NCBI GenBank assembly: GCA_030673645.1
Contig: DAOVIO010000033.1
Location: 1 to 28,650 of the forward strand
Origin: JAGLSB01 sp023135955
Lineage (GTDB): Bacteria; Bacteroidota; Bacteroidia; Bacteroidales; GCA-2748055
Reading direction: 5' to 3'
Length of the DNA: 28,650 bases
Shown: one piece after another, positions 17,429 through 25,409 of the stretch
Position numbering within the stretch: position 1 is the first letter of the stretch
Layout: each line of letters starts with the position of its first letter
The notes under the pieces: model-generated
What the model was told of the DNA's origin: nothing
The model's input: the letters and a program-made list of their open reading frames with translations, nothing else
The model's database searches: none
Position numbers and translations under genes: made by a program

Positions 17429-17601
17429 CCTCGCGGAATTCCTTCCGAGGTGCAAATCGGTAAATTATATTCTATCGCACCAAGCTGCGGAGAACCGGTT
17501 CCGGCATGGCCGGAAGAGCTCAACGAAGTTAATATTTCCCATTTAGATCCCGATCTGCTTCGAAATCGGAATAAGTATTGAACCGGGCGTAGCGAGCTCA
17601 A
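17429..17601. repeat. GC-rich palindromic intergenic element
   Basis: Several hairpins are packed together. CCTCGCGGAA (17429-17438) pairs with TTCCGAGG (17443-17450) with a 2-nt bulge. TTCCGGC (17499-17505) pairs with GCCGGAA (17509-17515). CCGAT (17550-17554) pairs with ATCGG (17565-17569). The word GAGCTCAAC occurs directly at 17516-17524 and 17593-17601, each shortly after a GAACCGG. Base composition differs sharply from the flanks. It looks like a dispersed intergenic repeat. Confidence 0.55.
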
Positions 17602-17760
17602 CAACAGTATATATTTAAACAAGTTCAGTTTATATTCGACTAAATAATTTTGCTTCTCAATATTAAAATTTCACTGATTTAAAAACAGACTTATCTCTGT
17701 TTTTCATGTTTTTTTGACTTCATTTCATCGATTATTATGAATTTATGCCTGGATTTTTTT

Positions 17761-17768
17761 TATCTTTA
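17761..17768 (+). promoter_or_regulatory. -7-like box (TATCTTTA)
   Basis: The same variant occurs ahead of lysA. It lies 35 bases before the third TPR/propeller gene and is the likely promoter for that gene and the fourth. Confidence 0.38.
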
Positions 17769-17795
17769 TTTGAAATAATTCTATAAATAAGACAA

Positions 17796-19250
17796 ATGAA
17801 GAGCATTTTCTTAATTTATATCATTTTATTATTGCCAATTTCAAGTTTACAAAGTCAAAAAAACCTTGATGATGAAGAACAGTTTGATGATGCTGAATTT
17901 TTCTTTGCTAGTGAAGAATTCGATGAGGCTTTCTACATCTTCAAACAACTAATAAATAAATTTCCTGAAAATTCTAATTTAAATTTCAGGACCGGAATGT
18001 GCCTTCTAAATATTGAAGGAAGAGAAAAAGATGCCCTGCCTTTTTTCCAGAATGCTGTAAAAAATACAACCTTAATATATCGGGAAAGAAACTTTGATGT
18101 TAAAAAGGCTCCATATCATGCCTGGTATTATCTTGGTAATGCTTACAGGATTAATAACCAACTAGAAGACGCACTTGATTCATATAATACTTTTCTCGAA
18201 TTAGAAAATTTTGAGGAAGAATATAATATTGAAATAGTGGCAAACGAGATAAAGGCTTGTGAAAGGGCCAAAATCATAAAAGATAATCCTGTAAACCTTG
18301 TAAAAGAGAATCTGGGAGAATTAATTAATACTGGTGATAATATCTCTCGGCCAGTTGTCAATATAAATGAAACTGTAATGTGCTTCATGCAGGAACAAAG
18401 GTTTTATGATGCTATATTATTGTCTTATAAGAAAGACGGACAATGGACTGAGACTGTAAATATCTCATCTCAAGTAGGCTCTGATGGAGATATGATTCCT
18501 ACTGCATTCTCTGCTGATGGAACTGAAATGTTATTGGTTAAAAGAACAAATTCCTCAAATGGCAATATATATTACTCAAAAAAGACAGATTTCTTATGGA
18601 GTGAGGCCATAAAGCTAGGTAAGAATATCAATACTTTTAGCGACGAAGCTTATGCCTCTTTTTCTCCTAATGGCAATAGTTTAATTTTTTCTTCGGCTCG
18701 AAAAGGCGGGGAAGGAAAATTGGATTTATATATTTCTAATCGACTGTTAGATGGAACCTGGGGGCCAGCTAGTAATATGGGCTCTGTAATAAATTCAGAA
18801 AATGATGAGACATCCGCTTTTCTAATGAAAGGTGGCTCATTGCTATATTTTGCTTCAGATGGGCATTATAACATGGGTGGATTTGATCTTTTTTTCAGCA
18901 AAACAGATTCAAAAGGAGATTGGGGCGAACCAATAAATATCGGCTATCCTTTAAATACAACAAACGATAATATGTATTATCAACCTGTAAGTAAAAGTAA
19001 TACAGGGTATATTGCTCTTTCTGGAGAAGAATCAAATTTTGGTATTAAAAATATCTACCACATTGAAATAATACCTTTTGCGGACCCGCTAGCACCTAAA
19101 AACCCTTTAGCTAACAAGGATTTCACTTTAATTTTAAAAGATGCTGGAAGTGGAGAAATAATTGAAATTGATTATAACCGAAAAACTGATAATTTCAATA
19201 TTAACTCCAATATGAAGTCTAATATAATATGGAAGTTAAAAAAAAACTAA
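17796..19250 (+). CDS. PorE-like TPR/PD40 propeller protein lacking a C-terminal anchor
   Basis: The protein has 484 residues. A signal peptide (1 to about 20, ending LQSQ) is followed by a TPR-like region (about 25-150; NAYRINNQLEDALDSY) and a PD40-type propeller (about 175-430; FYDAILLSYKKDGQW, YFASDGHYNMGGFDLFFS). After the propeller only some 50 residues remain (NKDFTLILKDAGSGEIIEID), which look like the beginning of a carboxypeptidase-regulatory-type domain, and the protein stops. No OmpA-like, SPOR or membrane segment is present. Several propeller glycine/asparagine signatures are weaker than in its paralogues (FSSARKGGEGKLDLY). Either it is a genuinely short, soluble periplasmic member or a truncated copy. 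It is 36 bp upstream of the fourth paralogue and probably co-transcribed with it. Confidence 0.8.
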   Translation: MKSIFLIYIILLLPISSLQSQKNLDDEEQFDDAEFFFASEEFDEAFYIFKQLINKFPENSNLNFRTGMCLLNIEGREKDALPFFQNAVKNTTLIYRERNFDVKKAPYHAWYYLGNAYRINNQLEDALDSYNTFLELENFEEEYNIEIVANEIKACERAKIIKDNPVNLVKENLGELINTGDNISRPVVNINETVMCFMQEQRFYDAILLSYKKDGQWTETVNISSQVGSDGDMIPTAFSADGTEMLLVKRTNSSNGNIYYSKKTDFLWSEAIKLGKNINTFSDEAYASFSPNGNSLIFSSARKGGEGKLDLYISNRLLDGTWGPASNMGSVINSENDETSAFLMKGGSLLYFASDGHYNMGGFDLFFSKTDSKGDWGEPINIGYPLNTTNDNMYYQPVSKSNTGYIALSGEESNFGIKNIYHIEIIPFADPLAPKNPLANKDFTLILKDAGSGEIIEIDYNRKTDNFNINSNMKSNIIWKLKKN

Positions 19251-19286
19251 CCTGATTATAGTCTGCTTGATTATTAAAATATTTAC

Positions 19287-21806
19287 ATGAATATATATAT
19301 ACATATAATTATCCTGGGATTATTGATGTCTTTTGGGAATTCATCAGCTCAAAAAGCCAATAATGATAAAAATACTTTTTTTGATGCAGAGTATTTTTTA
19401 ATTTCAGAAGAATACTCAGATGCACTTTTTTCCTATCTTCAGTTACATAAGAATGACCCTGATAATGGTAATATAAATTATCGAATTGGTCTTTGCTTAC
19501 TCAATATTAATGGGAGAAAGACAGGAGCTATTGAATATCTCGAGAATGCAGCAGATAAAATTTCAAAGAAATATACAGAAAGCCATTTCAATGAAACAGC
19601 AGCACCCCCCCAAACCTTATTTCTATTAGGAACCGCCTATCAGATTAATAACCAACTTGATCAAGCTATATTGTCTTTTAATAATTATAAGGAATACCTT
19701 AATATCAAAGACGTTTACGAGATTGATTTCGTTGACAAACAAATAAAATCTTGTGAAACAGCTAAGAAATATATGTTGGAACCTGTAAAACTTGAAAGTA
19801 GGGTTCTCGATGATGTGGTCCCACAGAGGGCAGCCAACTTTAACCCAGTATTATCAGCCGATGGGGATATGTTGATATTTGTATACTCACTAAAGTTCTA
19901 TGCCGCCGTATATATGGTTAGGAAACAAGATAACAATTGGACTAATCGTGTAAATATAACCTCTCAGCTAATGTCTGACGGAGATTGTTATCCAACTTCC
20001 ATTACCAGTGACGGGAAAACCCTATATCTTATTAAGAAGACAAATTACGAATCTGATATTTATGTTAGTCAATTTGATGGTGAAATGTGGACCCCGGTTG
20101 AGAAACTTAGCAAACCTATTAATTCAAATAATGTTGAGGCCCATGCAGGAATTTCAGCAGATGGAAATACACTTTATTTTACAAGCAATCGAAAAAATGG
20201 CTTAGGCGGTTTAGATATTTATTCTAGCAGAAAAACTGCAAATGGAAAATGGGAAGAACCTGAAAACCTTGGAAATACTATAAATACAAAATATAATGAG
20301 AATACCCCATTCATCCTGCCCGATGGAAAAACATTATTCTTCTCTAGTCAGGGTCACGATGGAATGGGTGGATTTGACACCTACAAATCTGTTATGCAGG
20401 GAGAAAACAGCTGGTCCGTACCTCAGAATCTAGGATATCCCTGGAATTCTACAGACGATAATGTTTTCTATTATCCTATTGAAAATGGAGAAAAAGTACT
20501 TTATGCAGGCATTATTGACAAAGAGGAAACACGGGCTTCAATAAAAGAGCTTAGTTTATTAAGAACAAAAAATATTCAAAATTCAAAAGTTGAGTTAAAA
20601 GGAGTTATTAGCTTTCAGGATAATGCAATTTCAAATAATAGTGTTAAAATTGATATATCTGGTCCTGATGGTAGGATAATAGATGATAGCCTTGTAGTTA
20701 TGAATATGCAAACAGGAGAGTTCTCAATTTTGGTAGATCCTGGGAAATATACACTTTTAGCAAAAGCAGATAATTATAAGTCGAAAAGTGAAATCGTAGA
20801 AATAAATGAGGATTACAGCAGATCTGACTTTATTGTAAATTTTGCATTAATGGTAGATGAGATGAATAGCGGTGAATATATTATTATTAAAAACCTTTTC
20901 TTTGATTTTAACAGTTCATCTTTAAATCAATTAACTCTATTAGAAATTGAAAGGTTGTATAAGGTAATGATGCAACACCCTGAGCTTCACATCGAAGTTA
21001 CAGGACATACGGATTCAAAGGGAAATGCTGACTACAATCTTAAGCTTTCTGTAAAAAGAGCAAATTCAGTTATTGAATATTTAGTCAATAAAGGTATTGC
21101 TCGATCAAGGTTTTTATCAAAAGGAGTAGGGGAACTAAACAATATAGCTATTAATCAGAATCCTGATGGCAGTGATAACCCAGAGGGAAGAAAACGAAAC
21201 AGAAATGTAAGTATAAAAATCCTAAAATCTGTAAATCAAAATATTGTGGTTGAACCTATCCAGATCCCTAATCATCTTAAACCAAAAAGTCAAACAATCT
21301 ATTCTATCATTTTAGTGGAATCAGATAAGGCTCTGGATAATTCCTATTTTACAGATATTAATTCCATTATTACAGAGGGTGTAGTGGAAGAAAATAACAA
21401 ATCAAAATATGTATATTCGTACGGGAAATTTTATTCAATTAATCAAGCTAAAGAGGTTCTGCAATCACAATTCCTTTCTAAGTTTGAAGATGCCAGAATT
21501 GAAAATACTGATACCCTGGAGATATTATTTGGACAAACAAGACAAATTGCCGGATCATCATCATTTAAATTCGGTATTCAAATATACGCCTTTATGATTC
21601 AGGACAATGCAAAAAAAATTGAGAACATTTCGGATTATCGGGTCTATAAATGTAATGATGGATTTTATCGGGTAATTTTTGAAAATTATATGAGTCGGGA
21701 AGAAGCAACAAAAGGTCTTAAATATATGAGAGAAAATGGCTATAATGATGCTTTTATAGTCGACTTTGAGCAATTAAGAAAAACAATAAGCAAGAAATTA
21801 GAGTAG
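19287..21806 (+). CDS. PorE-like TPR/PD40/OmpA protein with SPOR-like tail
   Basis: The longest and most complete of the four paralogues has 839 residues. A signal peptide (1 to about 21, ending SSAQ) is followed by a TPR-like region (about 25-150) and a PD40-type propeller (about 175-430; YFTSNRKNGLGGLDIYSS, FFSSQGHDGMGGFDTYKS). A carboxypeptidase-regulatory-like domain covers about 434-520. The OmpA-like domain (about 530-645) contains FFDFNSSSLN, GHTDSKGNADYN, LSVKRANSVIEYL and GRKRNRNVSI. Two SPOR-like units follow at about 700-735 (KYVYSYGKFYSINQAKEVL) and 783-830 (YRVIFENYMSREEATKGL). The TPR-propeller-regulatory-OmpA order equals PorE. No lipobox cysteine is present, unlike lipoprotein PorE. 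Predicted location is periplasm, bound to peptidoglycan; SPOR domains typically favour glycan stripped of peptides. Confidence 0.87.
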   Translation: MNIYIHIIILGLLMSFGNSSAQKANNDKNTFFDAEYFLISEEYSDALFSYLQLHKNDPDNGNINYRIGLCLLNINGRKTGAIEYLENAADKISKKYTESHFNETAAPPQTLFLLGTAYQINNQLDQAILSFNNYKEYLNIKDVYEIDFVDKQIKSCETAKKYMLEPVKLESRVLDDVVPQRAANFNPVLSADGDMLIFVYSLKFYAAVYMVRKQDNNWTNRVNITSQLMSDGDCYPTSITSDGKTLYLIKKTNYESDIYVSQFDGEMWTPVEKLSKPINSNNVEAHAGISADGNTLYFTSNRKNGLGGLDIYSSRKTANGKWEEPENLGNTINTKYNENTPFILPDGKTLFFSSQGHDGMGGFDTYKSVMQGENSWSVPQNLGYPWNSTDDNVFYYPIENGEKVLYAGIIDKEETRASIKELSLLRTKNIQNSKVELKGVISFQDNAISNNSVKIDISGPDGRIIDDSLVVMNMQTGEFSILVDPGKYTLLAKADNYKSKSEIVEINEDYSRSDFIVNFALMVDEMNSGEYIIIKNLFFDFNSSSLNQLTLLEIERLYKVMMQHPELHIEVTGHTDSKGNADYNLKLSVKRANSVIEYLVNKGIARSRFLSKGVGELNNIAINQNPDGSDNPEGRKRNRNVSIKILKSVNQNIVVEPIQIPNHLKPKSQTIYSIILVESDKALDNSYFTDINSIITEGVVEENNKSKYVYSYGKFYSINQAKEVLQSQFLSKFEDARIENTDTLEILFGQTRQIAGSSSFKFGIQIYAFMIQDNAKKIENISDYRVYKCNDGFYRVIFENYMSREEATKGLKYMRENGYNDAFIVDFEQLRKTISKKLE

Positions 21807-21828
21807 AAGTCACTGCTAACCTTATTCT

Positions 21829-22359
21829 ATGGAAAATATTCTACATAACGATAATATCTTTTTAAGGGCAATGGAGCCCTCTGATATAGATTTATTGTAT
21901 GAATGGGAAAACTTACCTGAAAACTGGATGGTTAGTGATACACACAATCCTTTTTCAAAATACACTCTGGAAAAATTCATTGAATCATCAACAAAAGATA
22001 TTTATGAAACCAGACAACTTCGATTGATGATAATTGATATAAGCAATAAAAAAGCTATTGGCGCTATAGATCTCTTCAATTTCGATCCTTTTCATTTGAG
22101 AGCGGGAGTTGGTATCCTGATTGGTGAAAAAAAAGCCCGAAAAAAAGGATATGCTTCAGAAGCTCTTGAAGTCTTAATCAGCTATGCCGGAAAGATTTTG
22201 CTTCTCAAACAGATATATTGCAACATAAGTGAAAATAATGAAGAAAGCCTGAAACTATTTATAGAAAAGAGTTTTGTTATTACCGGTCAGAAAAAAGACT
22301 GGATAAAAACCAATAATGGTTTTTTGACAGAATATTTTCTGCAATTACAATTATTCTAA
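21829..22359 (+). CDS. GNAT-family N-acetyltransferase (RimJ/RimL-like)
   Basis: The protein has 176 residues and transfers an acetyl group from acetyl-CoA to an unidentified acceptor amine. The N-terminal LRAMEPSDIDLLYEWEN is typical of the RimJ/RimL/SpeG-like subgroup. The acetyl-CoA pyrophosphate loop appears as EKKARKKGYASEAL (Q/RxxGxG/A type), and the later NISENNEESLKLFIEKSF gives the family's NxxSxxL/Y-type helix. Acceptors in this group include ribosomal protein N-termini, polyamines and sugars, so the substrate stays open. It lies 22 bp after the fourth propeller gene and may be in its transcript. The convergent HsdR-N-like gene is only 19 bp away. Confidence 0.88.
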   Translation: MENILHNDNIFLRAMEPSDIDLLYEWENLPENWMVSDTHNPFSKYTLEKFIESSTKDIYETRQLRLMIIDISNKKAIGAIDLFNFDPFHLRAGVGILIGEKKARKKGYASEALEVLISYAGKILLLKQIYCNISENNEESLKLFIEKSFVITGQKKDWIKTNNGFLTEYFLQLQLF

Positions 22360-22378
22360 CCTGCACTATTCATGCAGA

Positions 22379-22831
22379 CTAAGTCCTTATGGTCTCATAT
22401 GAAGGAATATCTTCAAGGAAAACTAATTTCCCACTTTTCTCATCCCAACGACTACAATAATGCTCCAGGCCATTAGTAACTACAAGATACGGGAGCTTAA
22501 AATGCATATTATATACTGCAATCTGATCGAATACAGCCTGAGAAATTTTAATTTCAGGTGATTTACATTCTACTAAAAGTAATGGCTCTGAATTTCCGTA
22601 AATTAGAATGTCACAGCGTTTTGTTAGTTTATTAATTGAAAGGGATTTTTCAATAACTACCCTCCCGGCTGGTGTACCTCTTTCTTCAACAAGAAATTTT
22701 GCGAAATTTTGTCGTACCCATTCTTCTGGTGTCAATACAACATTTTTTTTTCGAAACTCATCAAAGATTAATAAGCTATCGCCCTCAGATTTTATTTTAA
22801 AGGAATAAGTTGGTAAATTTAATGCCTGCAT
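22379..22831 (-). CDS. Stand-alone type I restriction HsdR N-terminal-like nuclease-fold protein
   Basis: The protein has 150 residues. It matches the N-terminal nuclease-like domain of type I restriction R subunits (HSDR_N type) without the helicase part. It shows TPEEWVRQNFAKFLVEE, then the PD-(D/E)xK pattern with Asp74 (CDILIYG) and Glu88-x-Lys90 (VECKS), then AVFDQIAVYN and LVVTNG. No HsdM or HsdS gene is nearby, so this is not a restriction system. Small proteins of this kind are, as I recall, widespread near holA in Bacteroidota and of unknown function. Nuclease activity is possible because the core residues are retained. It is divergent from the AMP nucleosidase gene with 35 bp between the starts. 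Confidence 0.85.
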   Translation of the reverse strand: MQALNLPTYSFKIKSEGDSLLIFDEFRKKNVVLTPEEWVRQNFAKFLVEERGTPAGRVVIEKSLSINKLTKRCDILIYGNSEPLLLVECKSPEIKISQAVFDQIAVYNMHFKLPYLVVTNGLEHYCSRWDEKSGKLVFLEDIPSYETIRT

Positions 22832-22847
22832 ATATATAACTAATATG

Positions 22848-22855
22848 CAAACCTA
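22848..22855 (-). promoter_or_regulatory. Bacteroidota -7 box (TAGGTTTG) for the HsdR-N-like gene
   Basis: A perfect TAnnTTTG on the minus strand, 17 bases before the ATG at 22831, implies a very short leader. It lies in the 35-bp gap between divergent genes, so it overlaps the leader of the AMP nucleosidase gene. Confidence 0.42.
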
Positions 22856-22866
22856 AGAAATTAAAA

Positions 22867-23640
22867 ATGAAGACGAAAAAAGAAATAGTAAATAACTGGC
22901 TTCCAAGATACACGGGGAATAAGTTGGAAGATTTTAGTAAGTATATTTTATTAACCAACTTTAATCAATACCTCGATTTATTTTGCGAGAAATATAATAC
23001 AAAAGTAATCGATCCAGATAAACCAATGCCTTGTGCTAATGCAGAAGGAATTACTATAATCAACTTTGGGATGGGAAGCGCTAACGCAGCTACAATTATG
23101 GACCTTCTTAGTGCCATTAATCCAAAGGCTGTTCTGTTTCTGGGAAAATGTGGTGGAATAAAGAAAAAAAATAACCTGGGCGATCTTATACTTCCTATTG
23201 CTGCAATCAGAGGGGATGGAACATCCAACGATTATCTCCCGTCTGAAGTTCCTGCATTACCCGCTTTTAAGTTACAGCGAGCTGTCTCTTCTACCATCAG
23301 AACTCATGGTCGTGACTATTGGACCGGAACTGTCTTTACAACCAACAGACGGGTTTGGGAGTATGATGAGAAATTTAAAGATTATCTCGGCACCACAAGG
23401 TCAATGGCAGTAGATATGGAAACGGCAACCCTTTTTACTGTAGGTTTTGCGAATTATATCCCGAGTGGAGCTTTATTATTAGTATCTGATCAGCCAATGA
23501 TTTCAAGCGGAGTGAAAACAGAAAAGAGTGATAAACTGGTTAGTAAGAAATTTGTTGATGATCATTTGCAAATAGGTATCGATTCTATGTTTGAATTAAA
23601 GAATAACGGCAATTCTGTTAAACATCTGAGATTTGATTAA
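22867..23640 (+). CDS. amn: AMP nucleosidase (short form)
   Basis: Hydrolyses AMP to adenine and ribose 5-phosphate in purine turnover; cytoplasmic. The 257 residues correspond to the nucleoside phosphorylase-like catalytic domain. The N-terminal regulatory domain of the enterobacterial enzyme (about 480 residues) is absent, as is common in Bacteroidota. Signatures are INFGMGSANAATIMDLL, FLGKCGGIKKKNNLGDLILP (phosphate/base loop), MAVDMETATLF (ribose-binding Met-Glu) and LLLVSDQPM with the conserved Asp. A general purine phosphorylase is the alternative, but the SDQP and GKCGGI forms favour AMP nucleosidase. Confidence 0.9.
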   Translation: MKTKKEIVNNWLPRYTGNKLEDFSKYILLTNFNQYLDLFCEKYNTKVIDPDKPMPCANAEGITIINFGMGSANAATIMDLLSAINPKAVLFLGKCGGIKKKNNLGDLILPIAAIRGDGTSNDYLPSEVPALPAFKLQRAVSSTIRTHGRDYWTGTVFTTNRRVWEYDEKFKDYLGTTRSMAVDMETATLFTVGFANYIPSGALLLVSDQPMISSGVKTEKSDKLVSKKFVDDHLQIGIDSMFELKNNGNSVKHLRFD

Positions 23641-23772
23641 TGAAAGCTGGTTACTTACTGGGCGCCGCCCTGAGCATGTCGAAGGGTACTGGTTACTGGT
23701 TGAAGAACCTGGTGCGAGTAAGCTCCTGCAGCTAAAATTATTACCAGTAACAACTAACAAGCAAAAAGCAAC
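23641..23772. repeat. Intergenic repeat remnant between amn and holA
   Basis: This 132-bp spacer is richer in GC than its flanks. It holds the imperfect palindrome CCCTGAGCATGTCGAAGGG (23668-23686), a GGCGCC site, the word CTGGTTACT twice, and GTTACTGGT (23692-23700) inverted as ACCAGTAAC (23743-23751). The CCCTGAGC/TCGAAGGG motif resembles a dispersed intergenic repeat I recall from many bacterial genomes. No gene was found. Confidence 0.5.
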
Positions 23773-24789
23773 ATGCAAAAAACTTCCTATACATACGAAC
23801 AAATTATGGCTGACCTTGCCAGGAAAATATACAATCCGGTATATTTTCTTTCAGGTGAAGAACCTTATTATATTGATAAAATCACAGATTATATTGTGAA
23901 AAATGTCTTAAAAGAGGAAGAAAAATCGTTTAACCAAAGTATACTCTATGGAAAAGAAACCGATGCAGCAACTATTATAAATACGGCAAAAAGGTATCCA
24001 ATGATGGCAAACCATCAGGTTGTGATTGTAAAAGAGGCTCAGGAAGTTAAAAATATTGAAAATTTAATCTATTACATAGGTGATCCTCTTCCTTCTACTA
24101 TCCTAGTAATCAACTATAAGTATAAAACTCTCGATAAACGAAAGAAAATCTACAAAGCAATTAAGGGAAGTTCGGTTTTTTTGGAAACTAAAAAACTATA
24201 TGATGATAAAATTCCGGGATGGATCTCTACCAGGTTAAAATCCAGTGATTTCAGAATTGAGCCCAAAGCAGCTATGCTTCTTACAGAGTTCCTTGGCAAT
24301 GATTTGCTGAAGATTGAGAACGAACTTGATAAGCTAACCATCACATTGCCTGAAAATGTTAAAATAATCACTTCCGATCACATTGAACGAAATATCGGGA
24401 TAAGTAAGGATTATAATAATTTCGAACTTCAAAATGCACTCATTGAAAGAAATCCGGTTAAAACGAATCGAATAATCAAGTATTTTGCCTCCAACCAAAA
24501 AAATCATCATATAACCCAAATCATTACTCATCTTTACTTTTTCTTTTCCAAAGTTCTGACATATCATGTCCTGAAAGATAAGTCGAGACAAAATGTTGCA
24601 GCCTCATTAAAGATTCACCCATTCTTTGTCAGCGATTATGAAAAAGCTTCAAGGGTATTCCATGTTGGTAAAGTGGTGAAGATTATATCAATACTTAGAG
24701 AATACGATATGAAATCAAAAGGATCAGGGAATATAAGTGCCGGACCTGAAGACTTACTTATGGAACTGACATACAAAATATTACATTAG
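23773..24789 (+). CDS. holA: DNA polymerase III subunit delta
   Basis: Clamp-loader subunit that opens the beta clamp and loads it on primed DNA. The 338 residues match the family length. Recognised by IYNPVYFLSGEEPYYIDKI at the start (clamp-binding N-terminal helix region), KRYPMMANHQVVIVKEAQ, LGNDLLKIENELDKL in the middle, DYNNFELQNALIERN and the C-terminal collar (HPFFVSDYEKASRVF). There is no functional Walker motif, as expected for delta. The ATG at 23773 follows directly on the repeat-rich spacer. The rhomboid gene starts 5 bp after its stop, so holA leads a three-gene run. Confidence 0.93.
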   Translation: MQKTSYTYEQIMADLARKIYNPVYFLSGEEPYYIDKITDYIVKNVLKEEEKSFNQSILYGKETDAATIINTAKRYPMMANHQVVIVKEAQEVKNIENLIYYIGDPLPSTILVINYKYKTLDKRKKIYKAIKGSSVFLETKKLYDDKIPGWISTRLKSSDFRIEPKAAMLLTEFLGNDLLKIENELDKLTITLPENVKIITSDHIERNIGISKDYNNFELQNALIERNPVKTNRIIKYFASNQKNHHITQIITHLYFFFSKVLTYHVLKDKSRQNVAASLKIHPFFVSDYEKASRVFHVGKVVKIISILREYDMKSKGSGNISAGPEDLLMELTYKILH

Positions 24790-24794
24790 ATCTT

Positions 24795-25409
24795 ATGATT
24801 ACAATTATCATCATCATCATTACAGTAATTGTTTCAATGATCTGCTTTGGGAATTCGAGAGTTTCAGAAAATCTTAATTTTAATCCTTTCCGAATCTTTA
24901 AAAAAAATGAATATTACAGATTTATAAGTCATGCTTTTGTCCATGCAGACTGGGTGCATCTTCTGGTAAACATGTTTGTATTTTTCTCATTCGGGAATTA
25001 TGTTGAAAACAGCTTTGCCAATTTTGAATCAGAGAACATAATTGTTAATTCAAAGCTTAGCTTCTTAATCCTATATTTTGGTGGAATAGCAATTGCAAGT
25101 ATAAAAAGTTTTATTAAACACAGAAATCACTCCTGGTATAGATCAGTAGGAGCTTCCGGTGCTGTTTCAGCCGTACTCTTCACTAGTATTTTCCTATCTC
25201 CTATGGAAAAAATATATTTTTATGGGATTTTACCGGTGCCGGGCATTGTTTTTGGGATACTTTACCTTGTTTATTCAAGTTACATGAATAAAAAGTCTCA
25301 AGATAACATTAACCATGATGCTCATTTCTGGGGTGCCGTTTATGGATTTATATTCCCCTTATTATTGGATTTCGAACTTCTGAATAATTTCTTAAACTCG
25401 CTTTTTTAA
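24795..25409 (+). CDS. Rhomboid-family intramembrane serine protease
   Basis: The protein has 204 residues and about six membrane helices. It cleaves transmembrane segments of other membrane proteins within the bilayer. The catalytic set is present: the HxxxxHxxxN-type motif with His50, His55 and Asn59 (oxyanion region), GASG with Ser121, and HFWGAVYG with catalytic His177 followed by the helix-packing glycines. All key residues are retained, so activity is expected. The substrate is unknown. Its stop codon shares one base with the start of the following phosphatase gene (TAATG), indicating translational coupling. Confidence 0.92.
   Translation: MITIIIIIITVIVSMICFGNSRVSENLNFNPFRIFKKNEYYRFISHAFVHADWVHLLVNMFVFFSFGNYVENSFANFESENIIVNSKLSFLILYFGGIAIASIKSFIKHRNHSWYRSVGASGAVSAVLFTSIFLSPMEKIYFYGILPVPGIVFGILYLVYSSYMNKKSQDNINHDAHFWGAVYGFIFPLLLDFELLNNFLNSLF

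Larger units (their letters stand above)
17394..17795. other. Intergenic region between second and third propeller genes (402 bp)
   Basis: The first 200 bp carry a block of higher-GC, hairpin-rich sequence (17429-17601, listed separately). The remainder is AT-rich with a -7-like box near the end. No gene was found; the minus-strand open frame across the block looks like translated repeat DNA. Confidence 0.6.

Noticed and set aside
17422..17622. Minus-strand open frame of 66 codons
   Set aside because: It lies exactly on the hairpin-rich repeat block, and its serine/arginine-rich translation reflects repeated DNA rather than a protein family.
12889..21806. Full type IX secretion locus
   Set aside because: Only PorE-like architectures are present; none of the core membrane or ring components was recognised, so involvement in secretion is not claimed.
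22379..22831. Part of a type I restriction-modification system
   Set aside because: No methylase or specificity gene and no helicase domain in the window; the domain stands alone.
22965..23228. Minus-strand open frame inside the AMP nucleosidase gene
   Set aside because: It is a shadow of a well-identified gene; composition and lack of any leader argue against it.
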